64,000 bases of DNA, taken from Longimicrobiales bacterium (GTDB lineage Bacteria; Gemmatimonadota; Gemmatimonadetes; Longimicrobiales; Gaopeijiaceae). Both the position numbers and the translations under genes were made by a program. Location of the stretch: NCBI GenBank assembly GCA_958296005.1, contig CATQHQ010000002.1:1733501-1797500 (forward strand). Direction: 5' to 3'. Under the pieces are notes generated by a model that did no database searches, was not told the DNA's origin, and saw only the letters and a program-made list of their open reading frames with translations. Below, in pieces: positions 55,979 to 64,000 of the stretch; position 1 is the first letter of the stretch; each line of letters starts with the position of its first letter.

Positions 55979-56494
55979 ATGAAGACGTTCACCAGCTGGG
56001 CGCGCGGCGCCCTGGCAGTTCTCGTGGCGGCCTCCGCCGCGACTGGGCTCTCGGCCCAGACCACCACCAACGAGATCGACACCGACCAGGCTGTGCGCCT
56101 CGAGAGCAAGGCCCACGGCTACTTGGCGACGCCCGGCGGCTGGGACCGCGCAGCGTCCCTGCTGCGGCGCGCGGCGGAGTTCCGTTCGCCTGCGGACCCG
56201 GCGGCGGTCGAAGACCTTCTGCTGTCTGCGCGCCTCTCCTTCTACGAAGGGGACGAGCGGCGTGCGGTTCGCGACTTCGAGAGCGCCGGAGAGCTTGCGC
56301 TCGACCGGGGCGACGTGATCGTGGCAGCCAACGCATTCACCGACGCAGCCTGGGTGGCAGGCAACCAGGGCCGGGGGAACCAGGCCCAGAAGTTGCTGAG
56401 CAAGGCCCAGCTGCTCGCGACTTCTCCGCTGATCCAGGAGGATGAGCGGAACCATCTGCGGACGAGGTGGGGTGGGGTGGCCGGCATCCAGTAG
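55979..56494 (+). CDS. small exported helical-repeat (TPR-like) protein
   Basis: The 171-residue product starts with a signal peptide (WARGALAVLVAASAATGLSA, cut before QTTT). The mature part is all helical with alternating small and charged residues in a TPR-like pattern (AASLLRRAAEFRS, DLLLSARLSFYEGDERRAVR, ANAFTDAAWVAGNQGRGNQA). AGGAG lies ten bases before the ATG, giving good support for the start. No enzyme motif is present. A periplasmic scaffold or stress-related protein is possible; the family is not one I can name. Confidence 0.8.
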   Translation: MKTFTSWARGALAVLVAASAATGLSAQTTTNEIDTDQAVRLESKAHGYLATPGGWDRAASLLRRAAEFRSPADPAAVEDLLLSARLSFYEGDERRAVRDFESAGELALDRGDVIVAANAFTDAAWVAGNQGRGNQAQKLLSKAQLLATSPLIQEDERNHLRTRWGGVAGIQ

Positions 56495-56512
56495 TAGGAG
56501 TGCCGGGAAACG

Positions 56513-56564
56513 CGGCCTTCGGGCCGTAGCAACTGGCGGGGCGTTCCTTCGGGGGCGTCCCGCC
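56513..56564 (+). terminator. double hairpin between convergent genes
   Basis: A 5-bp stem with a UUCG loop (CGGCC-TTCG-GGCCG, 56513-56526) is followed by a 9-bp GC stem with one G-U pair (56535-56543 with 56556-56564). They sit between the end of the small exported protein gene and the end of the minus-strand permease gene. No T-run follows. Confidence 0.5.
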
Positions 56565-56611
56565 GTTGCACTTTATAGGGGTTTGGCACCGCCACCGCCG
56601 GTCGCCGGGGG

Positions 56612-59212
56612 CTACTCGGCCTCCCGCAGCACTGCCAGCGGACCGCTTCGAGCCCGCCCTCGCCCGCCGACGGCGCCCGCCAGGACCACGAGCCCCACCA
56701 CCGCCAGCCAGAGCGTCGCCGCCGCGCCCGTCGCGGGCCGGTAGGAGATGCCGAAGAGCTCCGAGGCCAGCAACCAGCTGGCGACCAGCGAGAGCGCTCC
56801 CCCGGCCATCGCCGCCAGGGTACCCAGCGCGGCGTACTCGCTCAGCAGTATCCAGCGAACCTGTCGAAAACGGGCACCCAGGGTGCGGAGGAGAGCGCCT
56901 TCGAGGCGGCGCTGGGCGCGGGTCGACGCCATCGACCCGGCCATCACCACGAGTCCCGCTGCCGTGCACAGCCCCGCCAGGATGCGGATCGCGGCCACGA
57001 CCCGCGACAGGATCGCCTCGACCGTGGAGCGCACGGTGAACAGATCGAGCACCGACACGTTGGGGTACTGGCGGACCAGCGCCTCCTGAAACGACAGCCG
57101 CACCTCTTCCCGGGGCATCTTCGCCAGCACGACGCTGGTCCGGGGCGCGTCATCCATCGCGCCCGGCTCGAAGACCGCCAGGAAGTTGGCGTCGAACCCG
57201 GCCCAGTCCACGTCCCTCACGTTGGCCACCACCGACGGATACTCGACGCCGCCGACCAACCAAGTAACCTCGTCGCCCACGACCACCCGGAGGTCCTCGG
57301 CGATCTCCTCCTCGAGGGAGACCCGCACTGAAGTGCCAGGCTGGGACTCGTCGCCGGCGGCACCGGCGTCGCCGTCCCACCACTCGCCGGCCACGATTGT
57401 CTCGTTGGCCTTGAGCTCCTCGCGGTAGGTGGCTCGGTGCTCCTGCCGCAGCACCCATCGGGGCGGTCGGTTCTCCCGGACGCTGTCGGCCAGGATATCC
57501 TCTACGGCCCGGCCCTTCACGGCAGCGATCCGGGCAGTCACCACCGGCACCGGCGACGGGTCGCCCTCTGCTCGATCCTCCAGAAGGGCCTGTACGCCGT
57601 CTTCCTGGTCCGGCTGCACGTCGAAGACCAGCACGTTGAAGCCGTCGGGGCCTTGGTCGAACGACAGCTCCCGGACCAAGTTGCGCTGAAGCTGCACGAT
57701 CACCCCCACCACCAGCACGCCGAAGCCGAGCGCCAGGGTGACGGCCACCGTCTGGTTGCCGGGGCGGAAGAGGTTGGCGACGCCCTGCCGGGTGGTGTAG
57801 GCAGCGCGGCTGGGGAAGAAGCGCCGCGTGGCCCAGGCGAGCCCCCAAGCCACGCACCACAGGACGGCGGCGACGGCGGCGAGTCCCGTCGCGAACGCCA
57901 GCCCCGCGGCCGGCGAGGGCGCCTCGAAGAGGGTCAGCGCCAGGACGGTGACGGCAACCGCGGCGACTGCGCCCCATCGGGCCGGGTCGATCCCCGCCGG
58001 CGCCTCGGCGACGTGACGGAGGGCCTGAAGGGGGGAGACCTTCCGCACGCTGAGGAGGGGCACGAGGGCGAACACCACGGCCACCCACGTCCCCAGGAAC
58101 AGGCCGAAGACCACCGAGCCGGGCGAGACGGAGGAGGCGACGGTTACGGGGAGGACGTCCCGGATCAGCAGGGGCAGCCATCGCTGGACCACCAACCCCC
58201 CCGCGACCCCGGCGGCCGATCCCAGCAGCCCCATCGCGGCCGCTTGAAGGAGGTAGGTGGCGAAGACCTGTCGGCGGGTGGCACCCACGCAGCGGAGCAG
58301 CGCCACTGCGTCCAGCTTTCCCCTGACGTACACCGCCACGGCGCTCCCTACGCCCACGCCGCCAAGCAGGAGCGCCGCCAGGCCGACCAGCGCCAGGAAG
58401 TCGGCCAGGAAGTCCGCCGAGCGCGTCAGGGAGCGGGCCTGCTCTTCGGGGGTCCGCAGCCCGATTCCGGTGGCGCGCAGGACGTCCTCGTGAGCCTCCT
58501 CCACGTCCTCGGCGTCCACCCCTGCCGGTAGTCGCAGGTAGACGTGGTGGCGCGCGAGGCTGCCCCGAGCCAGAAGCCCCGTCGGCTCAAGGTCGTCGAA
58601 CGCCACGAACACCCGGGGGCCGATTGCAGTCTGAAAACCGATGTCGGTGGGGAGGCCGTCCACCGTCCCGACCACCTCGAACTCCACCGTGCCCAGACGG
58701 AGCCCCTGCCCCACCTCCATGTCCAGCTGGGCCAGAAGAGACGCATCCACCAGCGCCGGCGGGCGGTCGTCGCGAGCCGTGGTCGCGGCAGCGGCTTGGC
58801 CGGAGGGCGCGGCCAGGTCGTCCCACAGCCCCGGCGGCTCGGTGGTCGTCTCGCCGTAGAAGGGGAAGCCCGGCTCCACGCCCCGCGCCTGCACCAGCCG
58901 CGTCCGCCCGCTCTCCTCCGCTAGGGCCATCGACACCAAGCTGGCGACGCGGGCCGCGTCGGCGCCCAACGCGACCAGCGAGTCCACCACGGTCTGCACC
59001 GAGTCCGGGAGCGGCCGGTTGCCGCTCAGCCGGGCGTCGGCCCCCAGCAAGCTCCGGTTCTCGGCTTGGATCGACCGCACCACGTCGTCCCGGAAGGAGT
59101 GAAGGGCGACCAGCGCCGCGACTCCCACCGTGATCGACGCCATGTACACGCCGAGCCGGCGCAAGGTGTGCCTCCACTCCCGCGAGGCCATGCGGAGGGC
59201 GAACGGCGCCAT
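56612..59212 (-). CDS. FtsX-like ABC transporter permease (YbbP type)
   Basis: The 866-residue product has the layout of large YbbP-like permeases: an N-terminal membrane helix (GVYMASITVGVAALVALHSF), a periplasmic domain of about 230 residues, a bundle of FtsX-type helices (LADFLALVGLAALLLGGVGV), additional mid-protein helices, a second periplasmic domain, and a final FtsX module (IRILAGLCTAAGLVVMAGS; SEYAALGTLAAMAGGALSLV). It pairs with the ATPase encoded six bases upstream. With the adjacent TesA-type esterase this repeats the ybbA-ybbP/tesA neighbourhood known from E. coli. A role in moving or remodelling lipids or lipoproteins at the inner membrane is likely but not demonstrated. Confidence 0.9.
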   Translation of the reverse strand: MAPFALRMASREWRHTLRRLGVYMASITVGVAALVALHSFRDDVVRSIQAENRSLLGADARLSGNRPLPDSVQTVVDSLVALGADAARVASLVSMALAEESGRTRLVQARGVEPGFPFYGETTTEPPGLWDDLAAPSGQAAAATTARDDRPPALVDASLLAQLDMEVGQGLRLGTVEFEVVGTVDGLPTDIGFQTAIGPRVFVAFDDLEPTGLLARGSLARHHVYLRLPAGVDAEDVEEAHEDVLRATGIGLRTPEEQARSLTRSADFLADFLALVGLAALLLGGVGVGSAVAVYVRGKLDAVALLRCVGATRRQVFATYLLQAAAMGLLGSAAGVAGGLVVQRWLPLLIRDVLPVTVASSVSPGSVVFGLFLGTWVAVVFALVPLLSVRKVSPLQALRHVAEAPAGIDPARWGAVAAVAVTVLALTLFEAPSPAAGLAFATGLAAVAAVLWCVAWGLAWATRRFFPSRAAYTTRQGVANLFRPGNQTVAVTLALGFGVLVVGVIVQLQRNLVRELSFDQGPDGFNVLVFDVQPDQEDGVQALLEDRAEGDPSPVPVVTARIAAVKGRAVEDILADSVRENRPPRWVLRQEHRATYREELKANETIVAGEWWDGDAGAAGDESQPGTSVRVSLEEEIAEDLRVVVGDEVTWLVGGVEYPSVVANVRDVDWAGFDANFLAVFEPGAMDDAPRTSVVLAKMPREEVRLSFQEALVRQYPNVSVLDLFTVRSTVEAILSRVVAAIRILAGLCTAAGLVVMAGSMASTRAQRRLEGALLRTLGARFRQVRWILLSEYAALGTLAAMAGGALSLVASWLLASELFGISYRPATGAAATLWLAVVGLVVLAGAVGGRGRARSGPLAVLREAE

Positions 59213-59218
59213 GTCGGG

Positions 59219-59893
59219 CTACGCGATCCTGCCGCCGACCAGCCGGATCACCCGTCCAGCGCGGGCGGCCAACTCAAGGTCGTGGGTCACCAACACGAGG
59301 GTCGTGCCGGCGTCGCGGTTCAGCTCCTCCATCAGCACGGCCACCCGCTCGCCGGTCTCCGCGTCCAGGTTCCCCGTGGGCTCGTCGGCGAACAGGATGC
59401 GCGGCTGGTTGGCGAAGGCCCGGGCCAGGGCGACCCGTTGCCGTTCGCCCCCGGAGAGCTGCACCGGGTAGTGGGTCGCGCGCTCGGCCAGCCCCACGCG
59501 CTCCAGCAGGGCCGCGGCGCGGCGCCTCGCTGACAAACCACCCGGCAGCTGGTTCCGCCCCGCCAGCTCCAGCGGGACCAGCACGTTCTCCAGCGCGGTC
59601 AGGGTCGGCAGGAGGTGGAAGGTCTGGAAGACGAAGCCGATCCGGTTGACCCGAAAGCGCGCCCGTTCATCTTCCGTGAGGGCGTGGATGTCTCGACCGT
59701 CCAGCAAGACCCTGCCCGTCGAGGGGCGGTCCAGTCCCGCAAGGAGACCCAGCAGTGTCGTCTTTCCGCTTCCCGACGGACCCACAATCGCCACGAACGC
59801 CCGGGCTTCGATCTCCAGGTCGACGCCCCGCAGCACCTCCAGCGGCTGACCGCCGCTCATGAAGGTTCTGGACAGCTCCCGGGCCTCGATCAT
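59219..59893 (-). CDS. ABC transporter ATP-binding protein (YbbA/LolD type)
   Basis: The 224-residue product has Walker A GPSGSGKTT, a Q-loop in GFVFQTFHLLP, signature LSGGERQRVALARA, Walker B ILFADEPTGNLD and switch His in VTHDLELA, all typical of MacB/LolD/YbbA ATPases that partner FtsX-like permeases. The ATG at 59893 is chosen because IEARELSRTF is the usual N-terminus; the frame stays open for 69 further codons upstream. Its start shares the sequence CATG with the start of the divergent esterase gene. The stop lies just before the permease start, so the pair should be co-translated. Confidence 0.92.
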   Translation of the reverse strand: MIEARELSRTFMSGGQPLEVLRGVDLEIEARAFVAIVGPSGSGKTTLLGLLAGLDRPSTGRVLLDGRDIHALTEDERARFRVNRIGFVFQTFHLLPTLTALENVLVPLELAGRNQLPGGLSARRRAAALLERVGLAERATHYPVQLSGGERQRVALARAFANQPRILFADEPTGNLDAETGERVAVLMEELNRDAGTTLVLVTHDLELAARAGRVIRLVGGRIA

Positions 59894-60656
59894 GGGCCGC
59901 TTCGCGTGGTTCGCCAGGGTCGTCCTCGCTTTCTCGATGGGGGCGGCAAGCGGAGCGTGCGGTGACCCCAACCCCTCTTCCCGGACCGACGCGCCGCCCA
60001 CTGCCGAAAGATCTGAAGCTGTCGAAGGTACGGCGTCCGGTACAGCCTGGGCGAAATCGGACGCCGGCGCCCGCATCGTCTTTCTGGGCACCAGCCTCAC
60101 CGCCGGCTACGGCCTGGAGGACCCGGACCTAGCCTACCCTGGCCGCCTAGGGGCGCGCTTCGCCGAAGCCGGATGGCGGTACCAAGTCGCCAACGCCGGC
60201 GTCAGCGGCGACACGTCCGCCGGGGGACGGAGCCGGCTGCCGGGGCTGCTGGACCTTCACGGCGACGCCCTGGCCGTGCTGTTCGTGGAGATGGGCGCCA
60301 ACGACGGACTTCGGGGGCGCAGTCCCGAAGCGCTCCGGGAGAACTTGGCGTGGATCGTCCGAGAGACTCGCCGGCGCCGCCCCGACGTGGGGATCGCGAT
60401 CGCGGGAATGGAGGCGCCGCCCAACCTGGGTCCTCTCTACACCGACGCCTTCCGGGACGTCTACCGGCAGGTGGCGGCCGAGTCGGGCGCGCGCTTCGTG
60501 CCGTTCCTGCTCGAGGGCGTCGCCGCAGTGCGCGAGCTCAATCAGTCCGACGGGATACACCCCAACGCCGAAGGTCACGAGGCGGTGGCGGCCCACGTGT
60601 GGTCGAACGTGGCCGACTGGCTCGCGGAACGCTGCCGGGAAGACGGGGCGTGCTGA
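59892..60656 (+). CDS. GDSL-type arylesterase/lysophospholipase (TesA-like) lipoprotein
   Basis: The 254-residue product begins RFAWFARVVLAFSMGAASGAC, a lipoprotein-type signal with lipobox SGAC, then a Pro/Ser/Thr-rich tether. The SGNH hydrolase blocks are GTSLTAGYGL, where Ser68 takes the nucleophile position (block I, here GTS rather than GDS), NAGVSGDTSAGG (block II), GANDGLRG (block III) and DGIHPNAEGH (block V, Asp and His). It should cleave esters or acyl chains in the periplasm. The next gene overlaps its stop. An ATG 11 codons upstream and one 15 codons downstream are alternative starts; neither has a clear ribosome site. Confidence 0.9.
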   Translation: MGRFAWFARVVLAFSMGAASGACGDPNPSSRTDAPPTAERSEAVEGTASGTAWAKSDAGARIVFLGTSLTAGYGLEDPDLAYPGRLGARFAEAGWRYQVANAGVSGDTSAGGRSRLPGLLDLHGDALAVLFVEMGANDGLRGRSPEALRENLAWIVRETRRRRPDVGIAIAGMEAPPNLGPLYTDAFRDVYRQVAAESGARFVPFLLEGVAAVRELNQSDGIHPNAEGHEAVAAHVWSNVADWLAERCREDGAC

Positions 60657-61210
60657 ACGGCGGCGCTGGACCGGGCGGCGGAGCTTCCCCAGCCCGATGG
60701 GCGGCCCGAGTGCTGGGCGGGCTGGCGCTGCTGCTGGTGGCATTTCTGGCGGCGGGCTTGCTGCTGCCCGGCACGGTGGAGGTGACCCGTTCCGTCGAGA
60801 TCGACGCGCCCCCCGAGGCGGTCTTCCCGCTGCTGAACGACCTGGAGGCGTGGGCTGAATGGACGCCGTGGGGCGAAGTCGAGTCCCGCGTGGAGGGACC
60901 ATCCTCCGGGCCTGGTGCGCGACGGTCGTGGGACGACCCGCGGATGGGCTCGGGATCGCTCGCCATCGTGGCTGCCGACCCTCCCCGCCGGGTCGGCTAT
61001 CTGGTCGAGGTCGAGGACGGCGCGATCCGCTTCGAGGGCGCGCTGACCGTCGAGGAGGCCGGCGACGGTTCGACCGTGATCTGGACCGAGCGGGCCGACG
61101 TGGGCTGGAACCCGCTGCTGAGGTGGACCGCCCTGGCGATCGACGACTCCCAGGGACGGCAGCTGGAAGAGAGCCTGGAGCGGCTCAAGGACGTGGCGGA
61201 GTCGCGGTAA
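60650..61210 (+). CDS. membrane-anchored SRPBCC (polyketide cyclase/dehydrase-like) protein
   Basis: The 186-residue product starts with a GTG that overlaps the end of the esterase gene by seven bases. One membrane helix (VLGGLALLLVAFLAAGLLLPG) is followed by a START/SRPBCC fold: TVEVTRSVEIDAPPEAVFPL opens strand 1 and the first helix, then AWAEWTPWGE, and a final helix (QLEESLERLKDVAE). Such domains bind hydrophobic ligands in a deep cavity. Given its neighbours, a lipid-related ligand is plausible but unproven. Confidence 0.85.
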   Translation: MLNGGAGPGGGASPARWAARVLGGLALLLVAFLAAGLLLPGTVEVTRSVEIDAPPEAVFPLLNDLEAWAEWTPWGEVESRVEGPSSGPGARRSWDDPRMGSGSLAIVAADPPRRVGYLVEVEDGAIRFEGALTVEEAGDGSTVIWTERADVGWNPLLRWTALAIDDSQGRQLEESLERLKDVAESR

Positions 61211-61241
61211 CTCCCAGTCGCGCTGCGGCGGCGGCTTCCTC

Positions 61242-62612
61242 CTACAGCCGCTGCCTCGCCACTTCGATCAGCTCTTCGTTGGCTTCCGTCTGGCGCATGA
61301 CGCGAAGCAGCTCGTCCATCGCCTCGGCGGGGAAGGAGTTGGACAGCTGGCGTCGCATCGCCCGGGAGACGAGGAGGGCCGGGTGGGAGAGCAGCAGCTC
61401 TTCCTTCCGGGTCGCAGACCCCTTGATGTCGATCGCGGGGAATATCCGCCGGTCCGCCAGTTCGCGGCTCAGCACGAGCTCGCTGTTTCCGGTCCCCTTG
61501 AACTCCTCGAAGATCACTTGGTCCATCCGGGAGCCCGTGTCCACCAAGGCCGTGGCGATGATCGTGAGGGAGCCGCCCCCCTGCTCCTCCTTGGTCAGCC
61601 GAGCGCTCCCCAGGAACCGCTTCGGCTTTTCGAGGGAGTTGGCGTCGAGTCCCCCGGAGAGGGTCCGGCCGCTCCCTGCCTCCACCGTGTTGTGGGCCCG
61701 GGCCAAGCGCGTGATCGAGTCGAGGATGATCACCACGTCCTTCCCCGTCTCCACCCGCCGTCGGGCGCGCTCCAGCGTCATCTCCGCGACGTTGCAGTGG
61801 CGCTCCGCGGTCAGGTCGAACGTGGACGCGATCACCTCGCCGAAGCCGCACGCCTCCATCTCCGTGACTTCCTCGGGGCGCTCGTCCACCAGGAGGACCA
61901 TCAGCTCGCACTCGGGGTGGTTGCTGACGATTCCTTCCGCGACCGACTGGAGAACCGTGGTCTTCCCCGCCTTGGCCGGTGCCACGATCAGTGCACGCTG
62001 ACCCTTCCCCAGCGGGCAGAACAAGTCGATCACCCGGTTGGTCATGTCTGGCTCGCCGGCGAAGGTTCGCCCGCACTCCAGCTTGAGCTGCTCCCGGGGG
62101 TGCATCGCGCTCAAGCGGTTGAACTCGGGGCGCTTCGTCGCTTCTGCAGGAGGTCCTCCGTTGACCTCGTCCAGGAACAGGAGCGGCGGGTTCTTCCCGT
62201 TGCGAGGCCGCCTGCCCGCAGCACCGGACAGCTCGTCCCCGGTGCGCAACCCGAAGCGGTGGATCAGGCGCGAGTCGACGTAGACGTCGTCGTTGCCGGG
62301 GACGTACCCGTCGTCGGGGCGGCGGATGAAGCCCGAGCCCCGTCCGAGGACCTCCAGCACGCCCAGGTACTGGCCCGGGGGGCGCTCTTGCGGCTCCGCA
62401 GACGCCGACGACGCGGCTTCCGGATCGCGGCGAGCCCTGCGACGGCGACCTCTCCCGCGGCTCCTCCGCTTCCGGCGTCGGGCGGGCGGTCCGCTCGTTT
62501 CCCCCGGATCGGGGCCCGGAGGCCGGTCGGTGGCCGGGGGTCGTTCGGCCAGCGGAAGCTCCGACTGGGCTTGCTGGTTGTCCTGGGAGGTCGGGGAAGG
62601 CTGATCACTCAC
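61242..62612 (-). CDS. rho: transcription termination factor Rho
   Basis: The 456-residue product is the hexameric RNA helicase that ends transcription at Rho-dependent sites. The cold-shock-like RNA-binding domain (YLGVLEVLGRGSGFIRRPDD) is followed by the ATPase: Walker A APAKAGKTT, Walker B VVIILDSITRLAR, Q-loop GGLDANSLEKPKRF, and the R-loop GTGNSELVLSREL. The N-terminus lacks a clear Rho_N helical domain and instead has about 90 disordered residues with a very basic run (RRRKRRSRGRGRRRRARR), as in several high-GC phyla. GTG at 62612 is the first sensible start. Rho may also explain why several genes here end in hairpins without T-runs. Confidence 0.96.
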   Translation of the reverse strand: MSDQPSPTSQDNQQAQSELPLAERPPATDRPPGPDPGETSGPPARRRKRRSRGRGRRRRARRDPEAASSASAEPQERPPGQYLGVLEVLGRGSGFIRRPDDGYVPGNDDVYVDSRLIHRFGLRTGDELSGAAGRRPRNGKNPPLLFLDEVNGGPPAEATKRPEFNRLSAMHPREQLKLECGRTFAGEPDMTNRVIDLFCPLGKGQRALIVAPAKAGKTTVLQSVAEGIVSNHPECELMVLLVDERPEEVTEMEACGFGEVIASTFDLTAERHCNVAEMTLERARRRVETGKDVVIILDSITRLARAHNTVEAGSGRTLSGGLDANSLEKPKRFLGSARLTKEEQGGGSLTIIATALVDTGSRMDQVIFEEFKGTGNSELVLSRELADRRIFPAIDIKGSATRKEELLLSHPALLVSRAMRRQLSNSFPAEAMDELLRVMRQTEANEELIEVARQRL

Positions 62613-62979
62613 GATCTTCTGCGCTTTTCCGGCTGAGTGCTGACAAAATCGAATCGGGGCGCCGCCGTCGGGCCGGCACCCGTCCGTCGTGGGTCGCAAC
62701 CGTCGCAACGAATAGCGGTAGAACTTGGACCGGATGGTCCGAGCGGGCGCCGCCGGGGGGTCCACACCGGCTTGGCGCGACGGCGTAGGGACAAGGTTGA
62801 CGTTTGCTACGGAGTTGGCAAGGGGCAGGTGGCCTCGGGCCGGGCTGGCGAGGTCCAGCTGCCGGTGTCCGCTGGAGAGGTCGCCTGCTGTCGCTGGAAG
62901 TGGACAGCGGGGCCGCGCTGACGGGGGACGACCCTTGGCTCGGCGGTGCGGCACTTGGCCCATTTCGTTGGATTTTCTG
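62613..62979. other. intergenic region between rho and the sigma-54 gene
   Basis: About 370 bases with no gene I can support. It must hold the rho promoter, but I see no convincing -35/-10 pair on the minus strand. Confidence 0.5.
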
Positions 62980-62980
62980 T

Positions 62981-62996
62981 TGGCACGCTTATTGCA
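62981..62996 (+). promoter_or_regulatory. sigma-54 (RpoN) promoter
   Basis: TGGCACG-CTTA-TTGCA matches the -24/-12 consensus (TGGCACG-N4-TTGCW) at every defined position, preceded by T. The predicted start of transcription is about 11 bases downstream, some 40 bases before the ATG of the secreted protein gene. An enhancer-binding regulator is implied but no gene for one is in the window. Confidence 0.8.
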
Positions 62997-63047
62997 GTAG
63001 GTTGGTGGGCGACGAGTCGGTCCAAATGCGGGAGGAGGGTTGATCGG

Positions 63048-64000
63048 ATGAAGCAGGGGATGAAGGTGTTGCTGGCAACCGGCGTGTTGCTCGTTTCGGC
63101 GACGGCGCCTGGGCCAGGGTCGGCGCAAGTCGCCAACCACGTATCGGCGAGGATCGGGCTCGCATCCGGCGGCGGCCTCGACCAGTCGTCCTGGGGGCTC
63201 TCCCTCGGCTACTGGGACGCTGGCGTCGGCGGCCACTGGTACAGGGTCGATCCCGGGTTCTTTCACACCGGCTGCTGGGGCAACGTCCATGCGCCCTCGT
63301 GGCACGACATCTTCTGGCACGATCCGTGGCATGACCCATGGCTAGATCCGTGGACCGGGTGCGCCTGGTACGGCGTCGGCTTCGGATGGCCCGGGTACGG
63401 CCTAGGCTTCGGGTGGCCCGCGCGTCGGCACGTGCGGGTCTACGCGGGATGGTGGGACTACCCGCTGTGGTCGGACTACGGGCCCGCGGGATGGTGGGAT
63501 TACGGCTACCGTCCCAGATGGAGCCACCGTCCTCGATACGCCATACGCGACGTCTACCCGCAAGGAAGGGGCCGCGTGGGACGCCGCTCGCCGATCTTCG
63601 GTCCCAGGTACAAGGTCGATCCGAGGGTCTACGTGACGGACAACGGCCCTGAGCGTCGGGTCTCCAAGGCGGTGCCCAGGGATGCCCGAACGGGCGTGCT
63701 CCGCCCCGACAGCCGCCGGGCCGACCCGCCCGACAGGTCCACCCGAAGGGCCAAGCCCCGCACCGGCGAAGGAGCACAGGTTCGGCCCGAAACTCGGCCC
63801 CGGACACCGCCCCAAGCCAGGCCCAGAGTCCGGCCGAAGGCCCCCATCCGGCCCACGGCGCGAGCCCGGCCGGAGGTGCGAACCCGCCCGACGGCGCGAG
63901 CCAGGCCGACAGCGCGAGCCAAACCCACGGCGCGAACCCGACCCACAGCGCGAGCCCGCCCGACGGCGCGAGCCAAACCCACAGCGCGAGCCCGGCCTAC
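63048..64000 (+). CDS. secreted Trp/Gly-rich protein with basic RPTARA repeats (cut by window edge)
   Basis: The frame is open from an ATG preceded by GGAGGAGG to the end of the window (317 codons plus), so it is longer than seen. A signal peptide (KVLLATGVLLVSATAPGPGS, cut after SAQ) is followed by a region very rich in Trp, Gly, Asp, His and Tyr (for example WHDIFWHDPWHDPWLDPW). A Pro/Arg-rich stretch then passes into hexapeptide repeats of the type RPTARA. No known enzyme motif is visible. The composition suggests a cell-envelope or extracellular matrix protein, perhaps metal- or nucleic-acid-binding. Expression from a sigma-54 promoter implies a conditional role. Confidence 0.8.
   Translation, partial: MKQGMKVLLATGVLLVSATAPGPGSAQVANHVSARIGLASGGGLDQSSWGLSLGYWDAGVGGHWYRVDPGFFHTGCWGNVHAPSWHDIFWHDPWHDPWLDPWTGCAWYGVGFGWPGYGLGFGWPARRHVRVYAGWWDYPLWSDYGPAGWWDYGYRPRWSHRPRYAIRDVYPQGRGRVGRRSPIFGPRYKVDPRVYVTDNGPERRVSKAVPRDARTGVLRPDSRRADPPDRSTRRAKPRTGEGAQVRPETRPRTPPQARPRVRPKAPIRPTARARPEVRTRPTARARPTARAKPTARTRPTARARPTARAKPTARARP
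63849..63992 (+). repeat. 18-bp tandem repeat encoding RPTARA
   Basis: Eight successive 18-base units encode [RK]PTAR[AT] with one degenerate unit (RPEVRT); the array continues to and probably past the window edge. It lies in the 3' part of the sigma-54-controlled gene, and unit number could vary by slippage. Confidence 0.75.

Overview
The window is high-GC, densely coded DNA from a free-living-type bacterium with an outer membrane. A TonB-dependent receptor with a carboxypeptidase-regulatory-like N-terminus, a sortilin-type BNR propeller protein, TolB-propeller/amidohydrolase fusions, a perfect sigma-54 promoter and LTGEIP-type leucine-rich-repeat (LRR) proteins together suggest Gemmatimonadota, possibly a host-associated lineage. 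That taxonomic guess is inference; no rRNA is present.

Layout. 1-4881: two tandem amidohydrolases, the first cut by the window edge. 4882-32881: a tandem array of six paralogous LRR-metallopeptidase lipoprotein genes, all on the plus strand. They are separated by decayed fragments of the two genes that flank the array (3' end of the amidohydrolase, 3' end of argH), remnants of a CARDB-type domain, and in one spacer a HEPN-like relic and an integrase tail. The relics indicate that one unit (amidohydrolase 3' end - LRR gene - argH 3' end) was duplicated in tandem, amplified, and then eroded everywhere except in the LRR genes. 32901-36093: argR, argG and argH on the minus strand, with a promoter and ArgR box in front of argG. 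36114-38783: TonB-dependent receptor. 38939-42308: threonine/serine dehydratase and an osmoprotectant-type ABC transporter with overlapping genes. 42430-46519: YkvI-like membrane protein, MFS transporter with two palindromic operators, and a Fic protein. 46564-49749: BNR propeller protein. 49809-54376: a NACHT-like NTPase facing a NYN-domain putative RNase, next to a sigma-region-4-like DNA-binding protein; this is a candidate defence locus. 54689-62612: aminotransferase, small exported protein, a YbbP/YbbA/TesA group, an SRPBCC protein and rho. 63048-end: a sigma-54-driven secreted Trp/Gly-rich protein with a basic repeat tail, cut by the window edge.

Main biological interest. All six array proteins have two LRR blocks of the 24-residue plant-like type and a C-terminal metzincin-like domain. 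Only copies 3 and 4 keep the HExxH catalytic glutamate; copies 2, 5 and 6 have Ala and copy 1 has Val at that position. LRR number and the solvent-exposed LRR positions differ strongly between copies, whereas the rest of each protein is well conserved. The array looks like a diversifying set of surface recognition proteins, some proteolytic and some pseudoproteolytic.
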